Assembly: GCF_902833225.1 (NCBI RefSeq)
Contig: NZ_CADFEI010000032.1
Coordinates: forward strand, 1 to 62,574
Direction of reading: 5' to 3'
DNA length: 62,574 bases
Source: Burkholderia sp. BCC1644
GTDB lineage: Bacteria; Pseudomonadota; Gammaproteobacteria; Burkholderiales; Burkholderiaceae
The notes under the pieces are model-generated. The model saw only the letters and a program-made list of their open reading frames with translations, had not been told where the DNA came from and did not search any database. Shown here in pieces: positions 44,984 to 54,277 of the stretch. Every line of letters begins with the position of its first letter. Positions within the stretch are counted from its first letter, which is position 1. The position numbers and the translations under genes were made by a program.

Positions 44984-45865
44984 TCAACGCGGCTTCGACT
45001 CGGGCAGCGGAATCCACTCGGTCTCGCCCGGCACCTTGCCCATTTCCTGGCGCGTCCAGGCCGCTTTCGCGCGCTCGATCGCGTCGCGGCTGCTGGCGAC
45101 GAAATTCCACTCGATGAAGCGTTCGCCGTCGATCTTGTCGCCGCCGAGCAGCATCGCGCGCGCGCCGCTGCCGCTCGTCAGCGTGACCGCTGCGCCCGGC
45201 GCGAGCACGGCCATCCGTTCGGCCGGCACCGGCGTGCCGTCGATCGCGAGCTCGCCGTCGACCACGTAGACCGCGCGCTCCTCGTGCGATGAGTCGAGTT
45301 CGATCCGGCCGCCGGCCGCGAATTCGGCCGCGACGTACAGCGTGCGCGAGAACGTCGTGACGGGGGAGCGCAGCCCGAACGCGTCGCCGGCGATCACCGT
45401 CAGCGATACGCCGTCTTCGTTGCGCTTCGGCAGCGTGTCGGCCGGATGGTGCTCGAACGACGGCTCGATGGTCTCGTGCGTTTGCGGCAGCGCGACCCAG
45501 GTCTGGATCCCGTGCACGGTGTGACCGTTGGCGCGCTGCGCGTCGGGCGTGCGTTCCGAGTGGACGATCCCGCGGCCGGCCGTCATCCAGTTCACGTCGC
45601 CCGGCACGATTGCCTGCAGCGAGCCGAGGCTGTCGCGGTGCAGGATCGCGCCGTCGAACAGGTAGGTGACGGTCGCGAGCCCGATGTGCGGATGCGGGCG
45701 CACGTCGAGCCCCGTGCCGGCCGGCAGCGTGGCGGGACCCATGTGATCGAAGAAGATGAACGGGCCGACGAGGCGCGCGGCGAGTGCGGGCAGCGTCCGG
45801 CGCACCTGCAGGTTGCCGATGTCGCGCACGTGCGGCTTCAGCAGGGCTTTGATCGAGTCGGTCAT
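44984..45865 (-). CDS. Pirin family protein
   Basis: The 293-residue double cupin has the pirin motifs FFDHMGPATLPAGTGLDVRPHPHIGLATVTYLFDG (key metal ligands: three His in RPHPHIG and the following His/Glu region), MTAGRGIVHSER and a C-terminal LGGDKIDGERFIEWNFV. Pirins bind one iron; some bacterial members have quercetinase activity and others regulate metabolism, so the reaction here is unknown. GGAG 8 bases upstream supports the ATG at 45865. It is transcribed toward ybbN, 52 bases away. Confidence 0.9.
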   Translation of the reverse strand: MTDSIKALLKPHVRDIGNLQVRRTLPALAARLVGPFIFFDHMGPATLPAGTGLDVRPHPHIGLATVTYLFDGAILHRDSLGSLQAIVPGDVNWMTAGRGIVHSERTPDAQRANGHTVHGIQTWVALPQTHETIEPSFEHHPADTLPKRNEDGVSLTVIAGDAFGLRSPVTTFSRTLYVAAEFAAGGRIELDSSHEERAVYVVDGELAIDGTPVPAERMAVLAPGAAVTLTSGSGARAMLLGGDKIDGERFIEWNFVASSRDAIERAKAAWTRQEMGKVPGETEWIPLPESKPR

Positions 45866-45987
45866 GGCGGCTCCAGTGGGGCGGCGGGGGATGCCGGTCA
45901 TTGTACTGGCCGCCCGCTGCCGATTCCATGCGCGCCGCGCGGGTATCGGGGCGCACGGCGAAACCCGGTAGACTGACCCGCTTCTCA

Positions 45988-46093
45988 GGAAAACGCCGGG
46001 CCACCCCGGAGTTTTCCGCCCCGCAGGACGTCCCCGCGGGGGCCTGGCGCGAAGCGACAGGGTGAGGGGCTTTGCAACAAACGATTCGAATCG
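45988..46093 (+). other. Structured leader upstream of the EamA transporter
   Basis: Three adjacent elements precede the gene. A composite hairpin has GGAAAAC/GTTTTCC outer (45988-45994, 46011-46017) and CCGGG/CCCGG inner arms. A second stem is GCCCCGC (46018-46024) with the complementary GCGGGG at 46036-46041. A perfect 12-bp palindrome, CGATTCGAATCG (46082-46093), lies just before the ribosome site. A TAGACT at 45969-45974 could be the -10. No riboswitch consensus was recognised. Confidence 0.5.
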
Positions 46094-46104
46094 AGGAGAC
46101 ACCG

Positions 46105-46986
46105 ATGATGGCCCCGAAGGACTTGCTGCTCGCGCTGGTCGTGATCCTGGCGTGGGGCGTGAACTTCGTCGTGATCAAGGTCGGCCTGCACGGGATGCCG
46201 CCGATGCTGCTCGGCGCGCTGCGCTTCACGCTCGCAGCCGTACCCGCGGTGTTCTTCGTGCGCAGGCCGCAGATTCCGTGGCGCCTGCTGGTGCTGTACG
46301 GCGCGACGATCCAGCTCGGCCAGTTCATGTTCCTGTTCACCGGGATGTACGTCGGCATGCCGGCCGGTCTCGCGTCGCTCGTGCTGCAGTCGCAGGCGTT
46401 CTTCACGCTCGTGTTCGCGATGCTGTTCCTCGGCGAGCGGCTGCGCGTGCAGAACCTGATCGGGCTCGCGATCGCCGCGGGCGGCCTCGTCGTGATCGCC
46501 GCGCAGGGCGGTCGCGCGATGACGCTCGCGGGCTTCCTGCTGACGATCTGCTCGGCCGCGATGTGGGCGTTCGGCAATATCGTCACGAAGAAGGTCGGGA
46601 AAGCGAACCTCGTGTCGCTCGTCGTGTGGGCGAGCCTCGTGCCGCCCGTGCCGTTCTTCCTGCTGTCGCTGTGGTTCGAAGGGCCGCAGCGGATCGCGAC
46701 CGCGCTCGCCGGGCTCAACGGCGCGTCGATCTTCGCGGTCGTCTATCTCGCGTTCGTCGCGACGCTGCTCGGCTACGGGCTGTGGAGCCGCCTGCTGTCG
46801 CGCTACCCGGCCGCGCAGGTCGCGCAGTTCTCGCTGCTGGTGCCGGTCGTCGGGCTCGCGTCGTCGGCGCTGCTGCTCGACGAACACCTGACGCAATCGC
46901 AACTGATCGGCACCGCGCTCGTGATGGGCGGGCTCGCGGTGAACGTGTTCGGCGCGAAGGTGCTGAGCCGCTTCGCGGCATCGTGA
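46105..46986 (+). CDS. EamA/DMT-family exporter
   Basis: The 293-residue membrane protein has about ten helices in two EamA repeats (roughly 5-140 and 150-285), typical of the drug/metabolite transporter superfamily. Members include amino-acid and metabolite exporters such as RhtA and EamA; the substrate here is not readable. GAGGAGAC lies just before ATG 46105; the next codon is also ATG. A structured leader lies upstream. Confidence 0.85.
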   Translation: MMAPKDLLLALVVILAWGVNFVVIKVGLHGMPPMLLGALRFTLAAVPAVFFVRRPQIPWRLLVLYGATIQLGQFMFLFTGMYVGMPAGLASLVLQSQAFFTLVFAMLFLGERLRVQNLIGLAIAAGGLVVIAAQGGRAMTLAGFLLTICSAAMWAFGNIVTKKVGKANLVSLVVWASLVPPVPFFLLSLWFEGPQRIATALAGLNGASIFAVVYLAFVATLLGYGLWSRLLSRYPAAQVAQFSLLVPVVGLASSALLLDEHLTQSQLIGTALVMGGLAVNVFGAKVLSRFAAS

Positions 46987-47031
46987 CGCGCCGGCACGCG
47001 GTGCGTGCCGGCGGCGGGGCAGGGCGGGCCG

Positions 47032-48558
47032 TCAGGCCATCCGGTTCTTCGCGAGCGGCGGATTCGCGGCGAAGTAGCGCTTGATGCCGCGGAAGATCGC
47101 GTCGGCCATCTGGTCGCGATAGCTGTCGTCGTTCAGCCGGCTCTCTTCTTCCGGGTTGCTGATGAACGCGGTCTCGACGAGGATCGACGGAATGTCGGGC
47201 GCCTTCAGCACCGCGAACCCGGCCTGCTCGACCGAGCCCTTGTGCAGCTTGTTGATGCCGCCGACTTCCTTCAGCACGTAGTTGCCGTAGCGCAGCGAAT
47301 CGCGGATCTGCGCGGTCGTCGACATGTCGAACAGCGCGCGGTTCACGGCCGCGTCCGCCGTCTTGATGTTGATGCCGCCGATCAGGTCCGACGAATTCTC
47401 CTTGTTCGCCATCCAGCGCGCCGCGGCGCTTGTCGCGCCGTGGTCGGACAGCGCGAACACCGACGAGCCGCGCGCGGACGGCGTCGTGAACGCGTCCGCG
47501 TGGATCGACACGAAGAGATCCGCGCCCACGCGGCGCGCCTTCTGCACGCGCACGTTCAGCGGCACGAAGAAGTCCGCGTCGCGCGTCATCATCGCGCGCA
47601 TGTTCGGCGCGCCGTCGATCTTCGCGCGCAGCTTCTTCGCGATGTCGAGCGCGATGTGCTTCTCGTATGTGCCGCCGCCGCCGATCGCGCCCGGATCCTC
47701 GCCGCCGTGGCCCGGATCGATCGCGACCGTCAGCAGGCGTACCGTGCCGCCCTTGCCGGATTTCGGCGCGGTGAACTTGTAGGTGTCGCCGTCGTCGTCG
47801 CTGTCGTCGCGGCGCGCGATGACGGGCGGCGGCTTGACGGCCGGCTTCGCGGGCGTCGAAGGCGTGCCGGCAACCGGTGGCGTGTGCGGCGTGGCCGGCG
47901 TGTTCTGCGCGAAGCGCTGGAAGAACGCGTCGCTGTTGTCGCCGCCGGCGGGCGGCGGGGTACCGGGGCCGGCCAGCGTGGTCGGCGGATGCATCTGCTG
48001 CGCGCGCGCCGTATCGTTGAGCGCCTGTTCCTTGCGTTCCGTCTGCGCGATCAGGTCGGACAGCGGATCGGGCGCGACGGCCGGATACAGGTCGAACACG
48101 AGCCGGTACTTGTAGGTGCCGACCGGCGGCAGCGTGAACACCTGCGGCTTCACCGAGCCTTTCAGGTCGAACACCATCCGCACGACGTGCGGCTGATACT
48201 GGCCGACGCGCACCGACTGGATCTGCGGGTCGTTCGGCGCGATCTTCGACACGAGGTCGCGCAGCGCCTGGTCGAGATCGAGGCCGGTCAGGTCGACGAC
48301 GAGACGGTCGGGACCCTGCAGCAGCTGTTGGCTATTCTGCAGCGGCTGGTCGGATTCGATCGTGACGCGCGTGTAATCGCGCGCGGGCCACACGCGTACG
48401 CCGAGCACCGACGACGCGTGCGCGAGCCGCGGTGCGACGAGACCGAGCACCAGCGTCGACGCACCCGCGCACAGGATCTGGCGGCGCCGCCAGTTGTGCG
48501 TCGCGGTGGCCGCCGATTCGATCGAGCGGAACGGTTTGATCAACATCTTTCGAGACAT
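47032..48558 (-). CDS. amiC: N-acetylmuramoyl-L-alanine amidase, AmiC type
   Basis: The 508-residue periplasmic amidase splits daughter-cell peptidoglycan by cutting the bond between MurNAc and L-Ala. A twin-arginine-type signal is visible (WRRRQILCAGAS, residues 23-34). An AMIN domain follows, then a Pro-rich linker (around 215-260) and the amidase-3 catalytic domain with zinc ligands in DPGHGGEDPG, a Glu after TYEKH, SIHADAF and the catalytic Glu in ILVETAFISN. Activation by an EnvC/NlpD-type partner is known for the family. The start ATG at 48558 has AGGAAAGG upstream and overlaps the end of tsaE by 19 bases. Confidence 0.94.
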   Translation of the reverse strand: MSRKMLIKPFRSIESAATATHNWRRRQILCAGASTLVLGLVAPRLAHASSVLGVRVWPARDYTRVTIESDQPLQNSQQLLQGPDRLVVDLTGLDLDQALRDLVSKIAPNDPQIQSVRVGQYQPHVVRMVFDLKGSVKPQVFTLPPVGTYKYRLVFDLYPAVAPDPLSDLIAQTERKEQALNDTARAQQMHPPTTLAGPGTPPPAGGDNSDAFFQRFAQNTPATPHTPPVAGTPSTPAKPAVKPPPVIARRDDSDDDGDTYKFTAPKSGKGGTVRLLTVAIDPGHGGEDPGAIGGGGTYEKHIALDIAKKLRAKIDGAPNMRAMMTRDADFFVPLNVRVQKARRVGADLFVSIHADAFTTPSARGSSVFALSDHGATSAAARWMANKENSSDLIGGINIKTADAAVNRALFDMSTTAQIRDSLRYGNYVLKEVGGINKLHKGSVEQAGFAVLKAPDIPSILVETAFISNPEEESRLNDDSYRDQMADAIFRGIKRYFAANPPLAKNRMA

Positions 48559-49094
48559 GCCTTTCCTGAAGCGCTATACGCCCGGACGGTGAGGGCGCGG
48601 CCGTCGCCATCCACGTCGAGCGAGAAAACCAGATCGGGCACGCCGAGCAGGGCGCCCGCCTGTTGCGGCCATTCGACGAGGCAGATCGCGCTGGAATTGA
48701 AATATTCGCGAAAGCCTGCATCGGACCATTCGGCCGGATCGTTGAATCGATACAGATCGAAGTGATAGACCTCGAGTTCCCCATCGCTGCGTTCGAGCGC
48801 ATACGGCTCGACGAGCGTGTAGGTCGGGCTGCGCACGCGGCCCTGGTGGCCGAGGCCGCGCAGGATCGCGCGCACGAGGGACGTCTTGCCCGCGCCGAGA
48901 TCGCCGACCAGCTGGATCTGCAGCCCGTCGAACGCATGCGCGCGGGTGAGTTCGATGCGCGCCGCGTCGAGCGCGTGCGCGAAGCGGGTGCCGAAGGCCT
49001 CGGTCGCCGCTTCGTCGGCGAGCGCGATCACGCGCTCCGCGGACGGAGCGGGCAGCATGGCGGCATGAGGCGATTGGCTGGACGTGGCTGGCAT
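48540..49094 (-). CDS. tsaE: tRNA t6A biosynthesis ATPase TsaE
   Basis: This 184-residue P-loop ATPase works with TsaB, TsaC and TsaD to make threonylcarbamoyladenosine at tRNA position 37. It has Walker A GDLGAGKTS (residues 64-72), VRSPTYTLVEPY, DLYRFNDPAEW and LVEWP, all typical of TsaE. A ~20-residue N-terminal Ser/Ala-rich stretch precedes the domain. The start at 49094 (weak ribosome site) leaves only 17 bases to the divergent queG start. A start at 49058 (MLPAPS) is possible. It overlaps amiC by 19 bases, a common pairing. Confidence 0.92.
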   Translation of the reverse strand: MPATSSQSPHAAMLPAPSAERVIALADEAATEAFGTRFAHALDAARIELTRAHAFDGLQIQLVGDLGAGKTSLVRAILRGLGHQGRVRSPTYTLVEPYALERSDGELEVYHFDLYRFNDPAEWSDAGFREYFNSSAICLVEWPQQAGALLGVPDLVFSLDVDGDGRALTVRAYSASGKACLERC

Positions 49095-49111
49095 TCTCGT
49101 AAAATAGTGCG

Positions 49112-50347
49112 ATGAACCGATTACCGGAACTCGCCGCATCCGACAGACCTTCGACTCAGGCCGAAGGCGCGGCGCCGTGCGCGCTCGATGATGCGGCATT
49201 GACTGCGCTCGCCGCTCGCATCAGGGCGTGGGGGCGCGAATTGGGTTTCGGGGCGATCGGGATCAGCGATACCGATCTCTCGGATGCCGAAGCAGGCCTC
49301 GCCGCCTGGCTGGAAGCCGGATACCACGGCGAAATGGATTATATGGCGAAACATGGGATGAAACGCGCGCGCCCGGCCGAACTTGTGGCCGGTACGCGAC
49401 GTGTGATTTCCGTGCGGCTCGCCTATTTGCCGGCCCGGACGCTCGCTGGCGACGCGCCCGGCGGCGAGCCCGGCGCGCTCGTGCCGCATGACTGGCGCGC
49501 GCGCGAACGGGCGCGGCTCGACGATCCGCAGGCGGCCGTCGTGTCGATCTATGCACGCGGCCGCGACTATCACAAGGTGCTTCGCAACCGGCTGCAGACG
49601 CTCGCGGAGCGCATCGAGCGCGAGATCGGAGCGTTCGGCTACCGCGTGTTCACCGATTCGGCGCCGGTGCTCGAGGTCGAGCTCGCGCAGAAGGCCGGCG
49701 TCGGCTGGCGCGGCAAGCACACGTTGCTGCTGCAGCGCGATGCCGGCTCGCTGTTCTTCCTCGGCGAGATCTACGTCGATCTGCCGCTGCCGGCCGACGC
49801 GCACACGTCGCCCGATACCGCACCCGAGACGCCGGGCGCGCACTGCGGCAGTTGCACGCGCTGCATCGACGCGTGCCCGACCGGCGCGATCGTCGAGCCG
49901 TACCGCGTCGATGCGCGGCGCTGCATCTCGTACCTCACGATCGAACTGAAAGGCAGCATTCCCGAAGCGTTGCGGCCGATGATCGGCAATCGCATGTACG
50001 GCTGCGACGACTGCCAGCTCGTGTGCCCGTGGAACAAGTTCGCGCAGGCCGCACCCGTCGCCGATTTCGACGTGCGGCATGGCCTCGACCGCGCGACGCT
50101 CGTCGAGCTGTTCGCGTGGGACGCCGACACGTTCGATACGCGGATGCAGGGCAGCGCGATCCGGCGCATCGGCTATGAAAGCTGGCTGCGCAATCTCGCG
50201 GTCGGGCTCGGCAATGCGCTGCGTGCGGACGCGGACCGGCTCGCGCCGCCGGCGCGCGACGCGATCGTCGCCGCGTTGCGCGCGCGGGCCGACGATCCGT
50301 CGCCGGTCGTGCGCGAGCATGTCGAATGGGCGCTGCGTGCCGCGTGA
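49112..50347 (+). CDS. queG: Epoxyqueuosine reductase QueG
   Basis: This 411-residue cobalamin- and iron-sulfur-dependent enzyme performs the last step of queuosine synthesis, reducing epoxyqueuosine to queuosine in tRNA. Two [4Fe-4S] motifs are visible: CGSCTRCIDACP and CDDCQLVCPWN. GWRGKHTLLL and IGNRMYGCDD are family signatures. It runs divergently from tsaE, 17 bases apart, so the two tRNA-modification genes share one promoter region. Confidence 0.94.
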   Translation: MNRLPELAASDRPSTQAEGAAPCALDDAALTALAARIRAWGRELGFGAIGISDTDLSDAEAGLAAWLEAGYHGEMDYMAKHGMKRARPAELVAGTRRVISVRLAYLPARTLAGDAPGGEPGALVPHDWRARERARLDDPQAAVVSIYARGRDYHKVLRNRLQTLAERIEREIGAFGYRVFTDSAPVLEVELAQKAGVGWRGKHTLLLQRDAGSLFFLGEIYVDLPLPADAHTSPDTAPETPGAHCGSCTRCIDACPTGAIVEPYRVDARRCISYLTIELKGSIPEALRPMIGNRMYGCDDCQLVCPWNKFAQAAPVADFDVRHGLDRATLVELFAWDADTFDTRMQGSAIRRIGYESWLRNLAVGLGNALRADADRLAPPARDAIVAALRARADDPSPVVREHVEWALRAA

Positions 50348-50410
50348 AGGCGGCGTAAAGTGTCGTCGGCGCGCGGCAGTGAACGCGCATACATCGGTCA
50401 GGAGAAGACA

Positions 50411-50878
50411 ATGTTCAACGCAGTCATCGACGCGCCGTTCGGCAAGGTCGGCGTCCGCACGGACGCCGCGGTGGTGCGCGAGATCGTCTATCTGCCCGAA
50501 TCGGTGAAGTCGGTCGATCCGGATTCGCCGCTCGCGAAGCGCGCGGTCAAGCAGATCGAACGTTATTTCGAGCGCGCGTCGGCGCGCTTCGACCTGCCGC
50601 TCGCCGAAGTCGGCAGCGCGTTCCAGCACCGCGTGTGGGACGTGATCAGCGATATCCCGCCCGGCACCGTGCTGACCTACGGACAGGTCGCGAAGCGGAT
50701 CGGCAGCGCGCCGCGCGCGGTCGGCCAGGCATGCGGCGCGAACTATTTCCCGCTCGTGATTCCATGCCATCGCGTCGTCGCGGCGGGCGGCCTCGGCGGC
50801 TTCGCGAACCACGACGACAACGGCTATTACCAGAAAGTGAAGCGCTGGCTGCTGGCGCACGAAGGCGTGCCGTACTGA
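50411..50878 (+). CDS. ogt: Methylated-DNA--protein-cysteine S-methyltransferase
   Basis: The 155-residue DNA repair protein removes alkyl groups from O6-methylguanine by transfer to its active-site Cys119 (IPCHRVV). FQHRVWDVISDIPPGTVLTYGQVAKRIG is the typical DNA-binding helix region (quoted here in part: PPGTVLTYGQVA). The N-terminal domain is short, as in Ogt, not Ada. GGAGA 5-9 bases upstream supports the ATG at 50411. It ends in TGATG, overlapping the start of xerD by one base. Confidence 0.94.
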   Translation: MFNAVIDAPFGKVGVRTDAAVVREIVYLPESVKSVDPDSPLAKRAVKQIERYFERASARFDLPLAEVGSAFQHRVWDVISDIPPGTVLTYGQVAKRIGSAPRAVGQACGANYFPLVIPCHRVVAAGGLGGFANHDDNGYYQKVKRWLLAHEGVPY

Positions 50879-51828
50879 TGAGTGAACCAATGATGACCCC
50901 CGAAGCCGACGGCGATGCCGCCGCGGCCTCGCCCGCGCTGCTCGCGAGCCGCGCGTCGATCGACGTGTTCTGCGATGCGCTGTGGCTGGAGCACGGGCTT
51001 GCGCGCAACACGCTCGACGCATACCGCCGCGATCTGGTGCTGTTTTCACAATGGCTGGCCGAGACGCACGACGCGCCGCTCGATGTGGCCGACGAGGCGA
51101 TGGTGACGGGCTACATCGCCGCGCGCAGCGACGGCAAGGCGACGTCGTCGAACCGGCGGCTGTCGGTGTTCCGTCGCTATTACGGCTGGGCCGTGCGCGA
51201 GCATCGCGCGAGCGCCGACCCGACGCTGCGGATCACATCCGCGAAACAGGCGGCGCGGTTTCCGTCGACGTTGTCCGAGGCGCAGGTCGAGGCGCTGCTC
51301 GGCGCACCCGACGTCGGTACGCCGCTCGGCCTGCGTGATCGCACGATGCTCGAGCTGATGTATGCGAGCGGGCTGCGCGTGAGCGAGCTCGTGACGCTGA
51401 AGACGGTCGAGGTCGGCCTGAACGAAGGCGTCGTGCGCGTGATGGGCAAGGGCTCGAAGGAGCGGCTCGTGCCGTTCGGCGAAGTCGCGCACGGCTGGAT
51501 CGAGCGCTACCTGCGCGACGCGCGGCCGGCGCTGCTCGGTGCGCGCGCGGCCGATGCACTGTTCGTGACCGCGCGCGGCGACGGGATGACGCGCCAGCAG
51601 TTCTGGAACATCATCAAGCGCCACGCGCAGCAGGCCGACGTGCGCGCGCACCTGTCGCCGCACACGCTGCGGCACGCGTTCGCGACGCACCTGCTGAACC
51701 ACGGCGCCGACCTGCGCGTCGTGCAGATGCTGCTCGGCCACAGCGACATCTCGACTACGCAGATCTACACGCACGTCGCGCGCGAGCGGCTGAAGACGCT
51801 GCACGCGCAGCACCATCCGCGCGGCTAG
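50878..51828 (+). CDS. xerD: Tyrosine recombinase XerD
   Basis: The 316-residue site-specific recombinase resolves chromosome dimers at dif with XerC under control of FtsK. An N-terminal SAM-like domain (LEHGLARNTLDAYRRDL) precedes the catalytic domain, which contains the residues R (ASGLRVSELV), H/R (HTLRHAFATH), H (LGHSDISTTQ) and the nucleophile Y (TQIYTHV). TGATG overlap with ogt suggests coupling. A second ATG at 50890 is a possible start. Confidence 0.94.
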   Translation: MSEPMMTPEADGDAAAASPALLASRASIDVFCDALWLEHGLARNTLDAYRRDLVLFSQWLAETHDAPLDVADEAMVTGYIAARSDGKATSSNRRLSVFRRYYGWAVREHRASADPTLRITSAKQAARFPSTLSEAQVEALLGAPDVGTPLGLRDRTMLELMYASGLRVSELVTLKTVEVGLNEGVVRVMGKGSKERLVPFGEVAHGWIERYLRDARPALLGARAADALFVTARGDGMTRQQFWNIIKRHAQQADVRAHLSPHTLRHAFATHLLNHGADLRVVQMLLGHSDISTTQIYTHVARERLKTLHAQHHPRG

Positions 51829-51865
51829 CCCGCCCGGTGCGTGCCGCCGTGCGCGCCGGCCGGTG

Positions 51866-53428
51866 TCAGACCAGGTCGCGCAGCTTGTGTTTCAGCACCT
51901 TGCCGGTCGATGCGGCCGGCAGCGCGTCGAGCACGCGGATGTGCGCAGGGCGCTTGTAAGGCGTGAGCCGTTCCGCGCACCACGCGTGCAGTGCGGCTTC
52001 GTCCGCCGTCGCGCCGGGCACCAACTCGACGAACGCGAGCACTTCCTCGTTGCCGTCGACCGCGCGGCCGATCACGGCCGCCTGCACGACGTCCGGATGC
52101 GCGTTCAGCACCTGCTCGACTTCGACCGGATACACGTTGAAGCCCGACCGGATGATCAGCTCCTTGCTGCGGCCCGCGATCGTCACCGCGCCATCGGCCT
52201 CCTGCCGCGCGAGATCGCCGGTGCTCAGCCAGCCGTCCGGCGACACGGCCGCGCGCGTCGCGTCCGCGTTGCGGTAGTAGCCGAGCATCACGTTCGGCCC
52301 GCGCACGCGGATCTCGCCGACTTCGCCTGGCGGCACGTCGGTGCCGTCCGGCGCGACGAGCCGCATCTCGACGCCCGGAATCGGCACGCCGACCGAACTG
52401 TCGGCACGCGGCGCGTCGAGCGGCGTCTGCGTGATCGTCGGGCTGCTTTCGGTCATCCCGTAGCCGTTGTGCAGCGGCACGCCGTACCGGCGCTCGACGC
52501 GCGCCTTCAGGTCCGCGTCGAGCGGCGAGCCGCCCGAATACGCGAAGCGCAGGCGCGGCGCGTGCCATGCGTGGCCGTGCGTGTGCAGGTGTTCGAGCAG
52601 CTTCGCGTGCATCGCGGGCACGCCCTGGAAGATCGTGACATCTTCGTCGGCGAGCGCGACGCGCACGGCTTCCGGCGAGAAGCGCGGCGCGAGCCGCAGC
52701 GTCGCGCCGGCGTACAGGCTGCCGAGGCAGACCGACGCGAGCCCGTACACGTGCGACACGGGCAGCACCGTGTAGACGACGTCGTCGGGCGACACGCGGC
52801 GCAGCGTGCTCGACGTTGCGGCGATGAACAGCAGGTTGCGGTGCGACAGCATCACGCCTTTCGGCGTACCCGTCGTGCCGGTCGTGTAGATCAGCGCCGC
52901 ACATTGCGCGGCGCTGTCGGCTGCAACCGGTTCGGTGGGCGCGCTCGCGTCGACGCGATACGACCACGCGCCGATGTCGACCGGCAGCGCGCCGGCGGGC
53001 GTCGCGCCGAGCCGCGCGGCATGCGCCCGTGCGTCGGGTGATGCGTCCGTCGCGAATGCGACCAGCCTCGGGCGCGCATGCGCGGCGATCGCATCGAGTT
53101 CGCCGGCCGACAGCCGTGCGTTCGACACGAGCGCCCACGCGTCGAGACGGGCGACCGCGAACAGCAGCACGATCTGAGCGACGCAGTTTTCCGCGACGAT
53201 CATCACGCGGTCGCCGCCCTGCACGCCGAGGCTCGCGAGCCGTGCGGCCGCCGCATCGACGGCCTGCGCCAGCTCGCCGTACGACAGGCGGCGCGCATCT
53301 TCGATCAGCGCCGGATGCGCGGGCGCCTGCGCGGCCCAACGCGCGGGCACGTCGGCGATACGGCGCGGCAGCGCGGCGAGCAGGGCGTCGACGTCGAGCG
53401 ACTCGGATGAACGGATGGGCGAGGGCAT
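51866..53428 (-). CDS. Acyl-CoA synthetase (AMP-dependent ligase)
   Basis: The 520-residue enzyme belongs to the ANL superfamily. P-loop YTTGTTGTPKGVMLSH, GYGMTESSP, TGDLA and the catalytic lysine near the C-terminus (AASTGKVLKHKL) are all visible. It would activate a carboxylic acid as acyl-AMP and then acyl-CoA; long- or medium-chain fatty acids are likely, but aromatic acids cannot be excluded. GGAGA upstream of the ATG at 53428 supports the start; the in-frame extension to 53545 lacks similarity. It is a single leftward gene. Confidence 0.88.
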   Translation of the reverse strand: MPSPIRSSESLDVDALLAALPRRIADVPARWAAQAPAHPALIEDARRLSYGELAQAVDAAAARLASLGVQGGDRVMIVAENCVAQIVLLFAVARLDAWALVSNARLSAGELDAIAAHARPRLVAFATDASPDARAHAARLGATPAGALPVDIGAWSYRVDASAPTEPVAADSAAQCAALIYTTGTTGTPKGVMLSHRNLLFIAATSSTLRRVSPDDVVYTVLPVSHVYGLASVCLGSLYAGATLRLAPRFSPEAVRVALADEDVTIFQGVPAMHAKLLEHLHTHGHAWHAPRLRFAYSGGSPLDADLKARVERRYGVPLHNGYGMTESSPTITQTPLDAPRADSSVGVPIPGVEMRLVAPDGTDVPPGEVGEIRVRGPNVMLGYYRNADATRAAVSPDGWLSTGDLARQEADGAVTIAGRSKELIIRSGFNVYPVEVEQVLNAHPDVVQAAVIGRAVDGNEEVLAFVELVPGATADEAALHAWCAERLTPYKRPAHIRVLDALPAASTGKVLKHKLRDLV

Positions 53429-53669
53429 GGCGTCTCCAGAAAGGGGGCCGGGCGGCGGCTTGACGATGTTTGCGAACGATCGTGCCACGACGGCGCACGC
53501 GCCACAATCGGCCAATCGGGCAATAGCACTTCGCGATGCCCGCAATGATGACGGGCGGAATCGTGGCGGCGGCGCAGGCGGCCGTCCGGCGGAAAACGGG
53601 CCGCGAGTATAACGCCGGCCCGCGCACGCCGCCGCCCGCCCGCCGGTCGTTCGCCATTAAAATGCCGCC

Positions 53670-54161
53670 ATGAGCAAATCCAGACACGTGTCCGAAACCC
53701 CCGCGACCCAGCTGTTGCGCCGCCATGGCGTGACGTTCGGCGAACATCCGTACGACTACGTCGAGCACGGCGGCACCGGCGAATCGGCGCGCCAGCTCGG
53801 CGCGGACGAGCATTGCGTCGTGAAGACGCTCGTGATGGAAGACGAGCACGCGAAGCCGCTGATCGTGCTGATGCACGGCGACCGTACCGTGTCGACGAAG
53901 AACCTCGCGCGGCAGATCGGCGCGAAGCGCGTCGAGCCGTGCAAGCCCGAGGTCGCGAACCGCCATTCGGGCTATCTCGTCGGCGGCACGTCGCCGTTCG
54001 GCACGCGCAAGACGATGCCCGTCTACGTCGAGGCGACGATCCTCGAATTGCCGACGATCTACCTGAACGGCGGCCGCCGCGGCTACCTCGTCAGCCTCGC
54101 GCCGGCGGTACTCGTGTCATTGCTCGGCGCGCAGCCGGTGCAGTGCGCGAGTGTCGACTGA
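53670..54161 (+). CDS. ybaK: Cys-tRNA(Pro)/Cys-tRNA deacylase YbaK (EbsC)
   Basis: The 163-residue protein has the YbaK fold (HPYDYVEHGGTGESARQLG, VKTLVMED, and a GYLVGGTSPFGTRKTMPVYVE segment, quoted here in part: VGGTSPFGTRK). It edits mischarged Cys-tRNA(Pro) in trans. The key Lys of YbaK is in VKTLVM. It is a single gene, 116 bases before plsY. Confidence 0.92.
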   Translation: MSKSRHVSETPATQLLRRHGVTFGEHPYDYVEHGGTGESARQLGADEHCVVKTLVMEDEHAKPLIVLMHGDRTVSTKNLARQIGAKRVEPCKPEVANRHSGYLVGGTSPFGTRKTMPVYVEATILELPTIYLNGGRRGYLVSLAPAVLVSLLGAQPVQCASVD

Positions 54162-54277
54162 GGGTTTCACCTTCGTGGCACCCCGCGCCCGTTCGGTAGA
54201 ATGGGCGCCGTTTCGGCCTGCCGGCTTGCCGTGCACGGCCGTCCCTTTACCGATACGTTGAAAGAAGAGTCCTCCGC

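Noticed and set aside
45988..46043. mini-ykkC (guanidine) riboswitch
   Set aside because: The hairpin loops lack the paired ACGR signatures that define that family.
51825..53966. 713-codon minus-strand open frame spanning the acyl-CoA synthetase gene in another frame
   Set aside because: It lacks any conserved motif, whereas the acyl-CoA synthetase frame has all family motifs.
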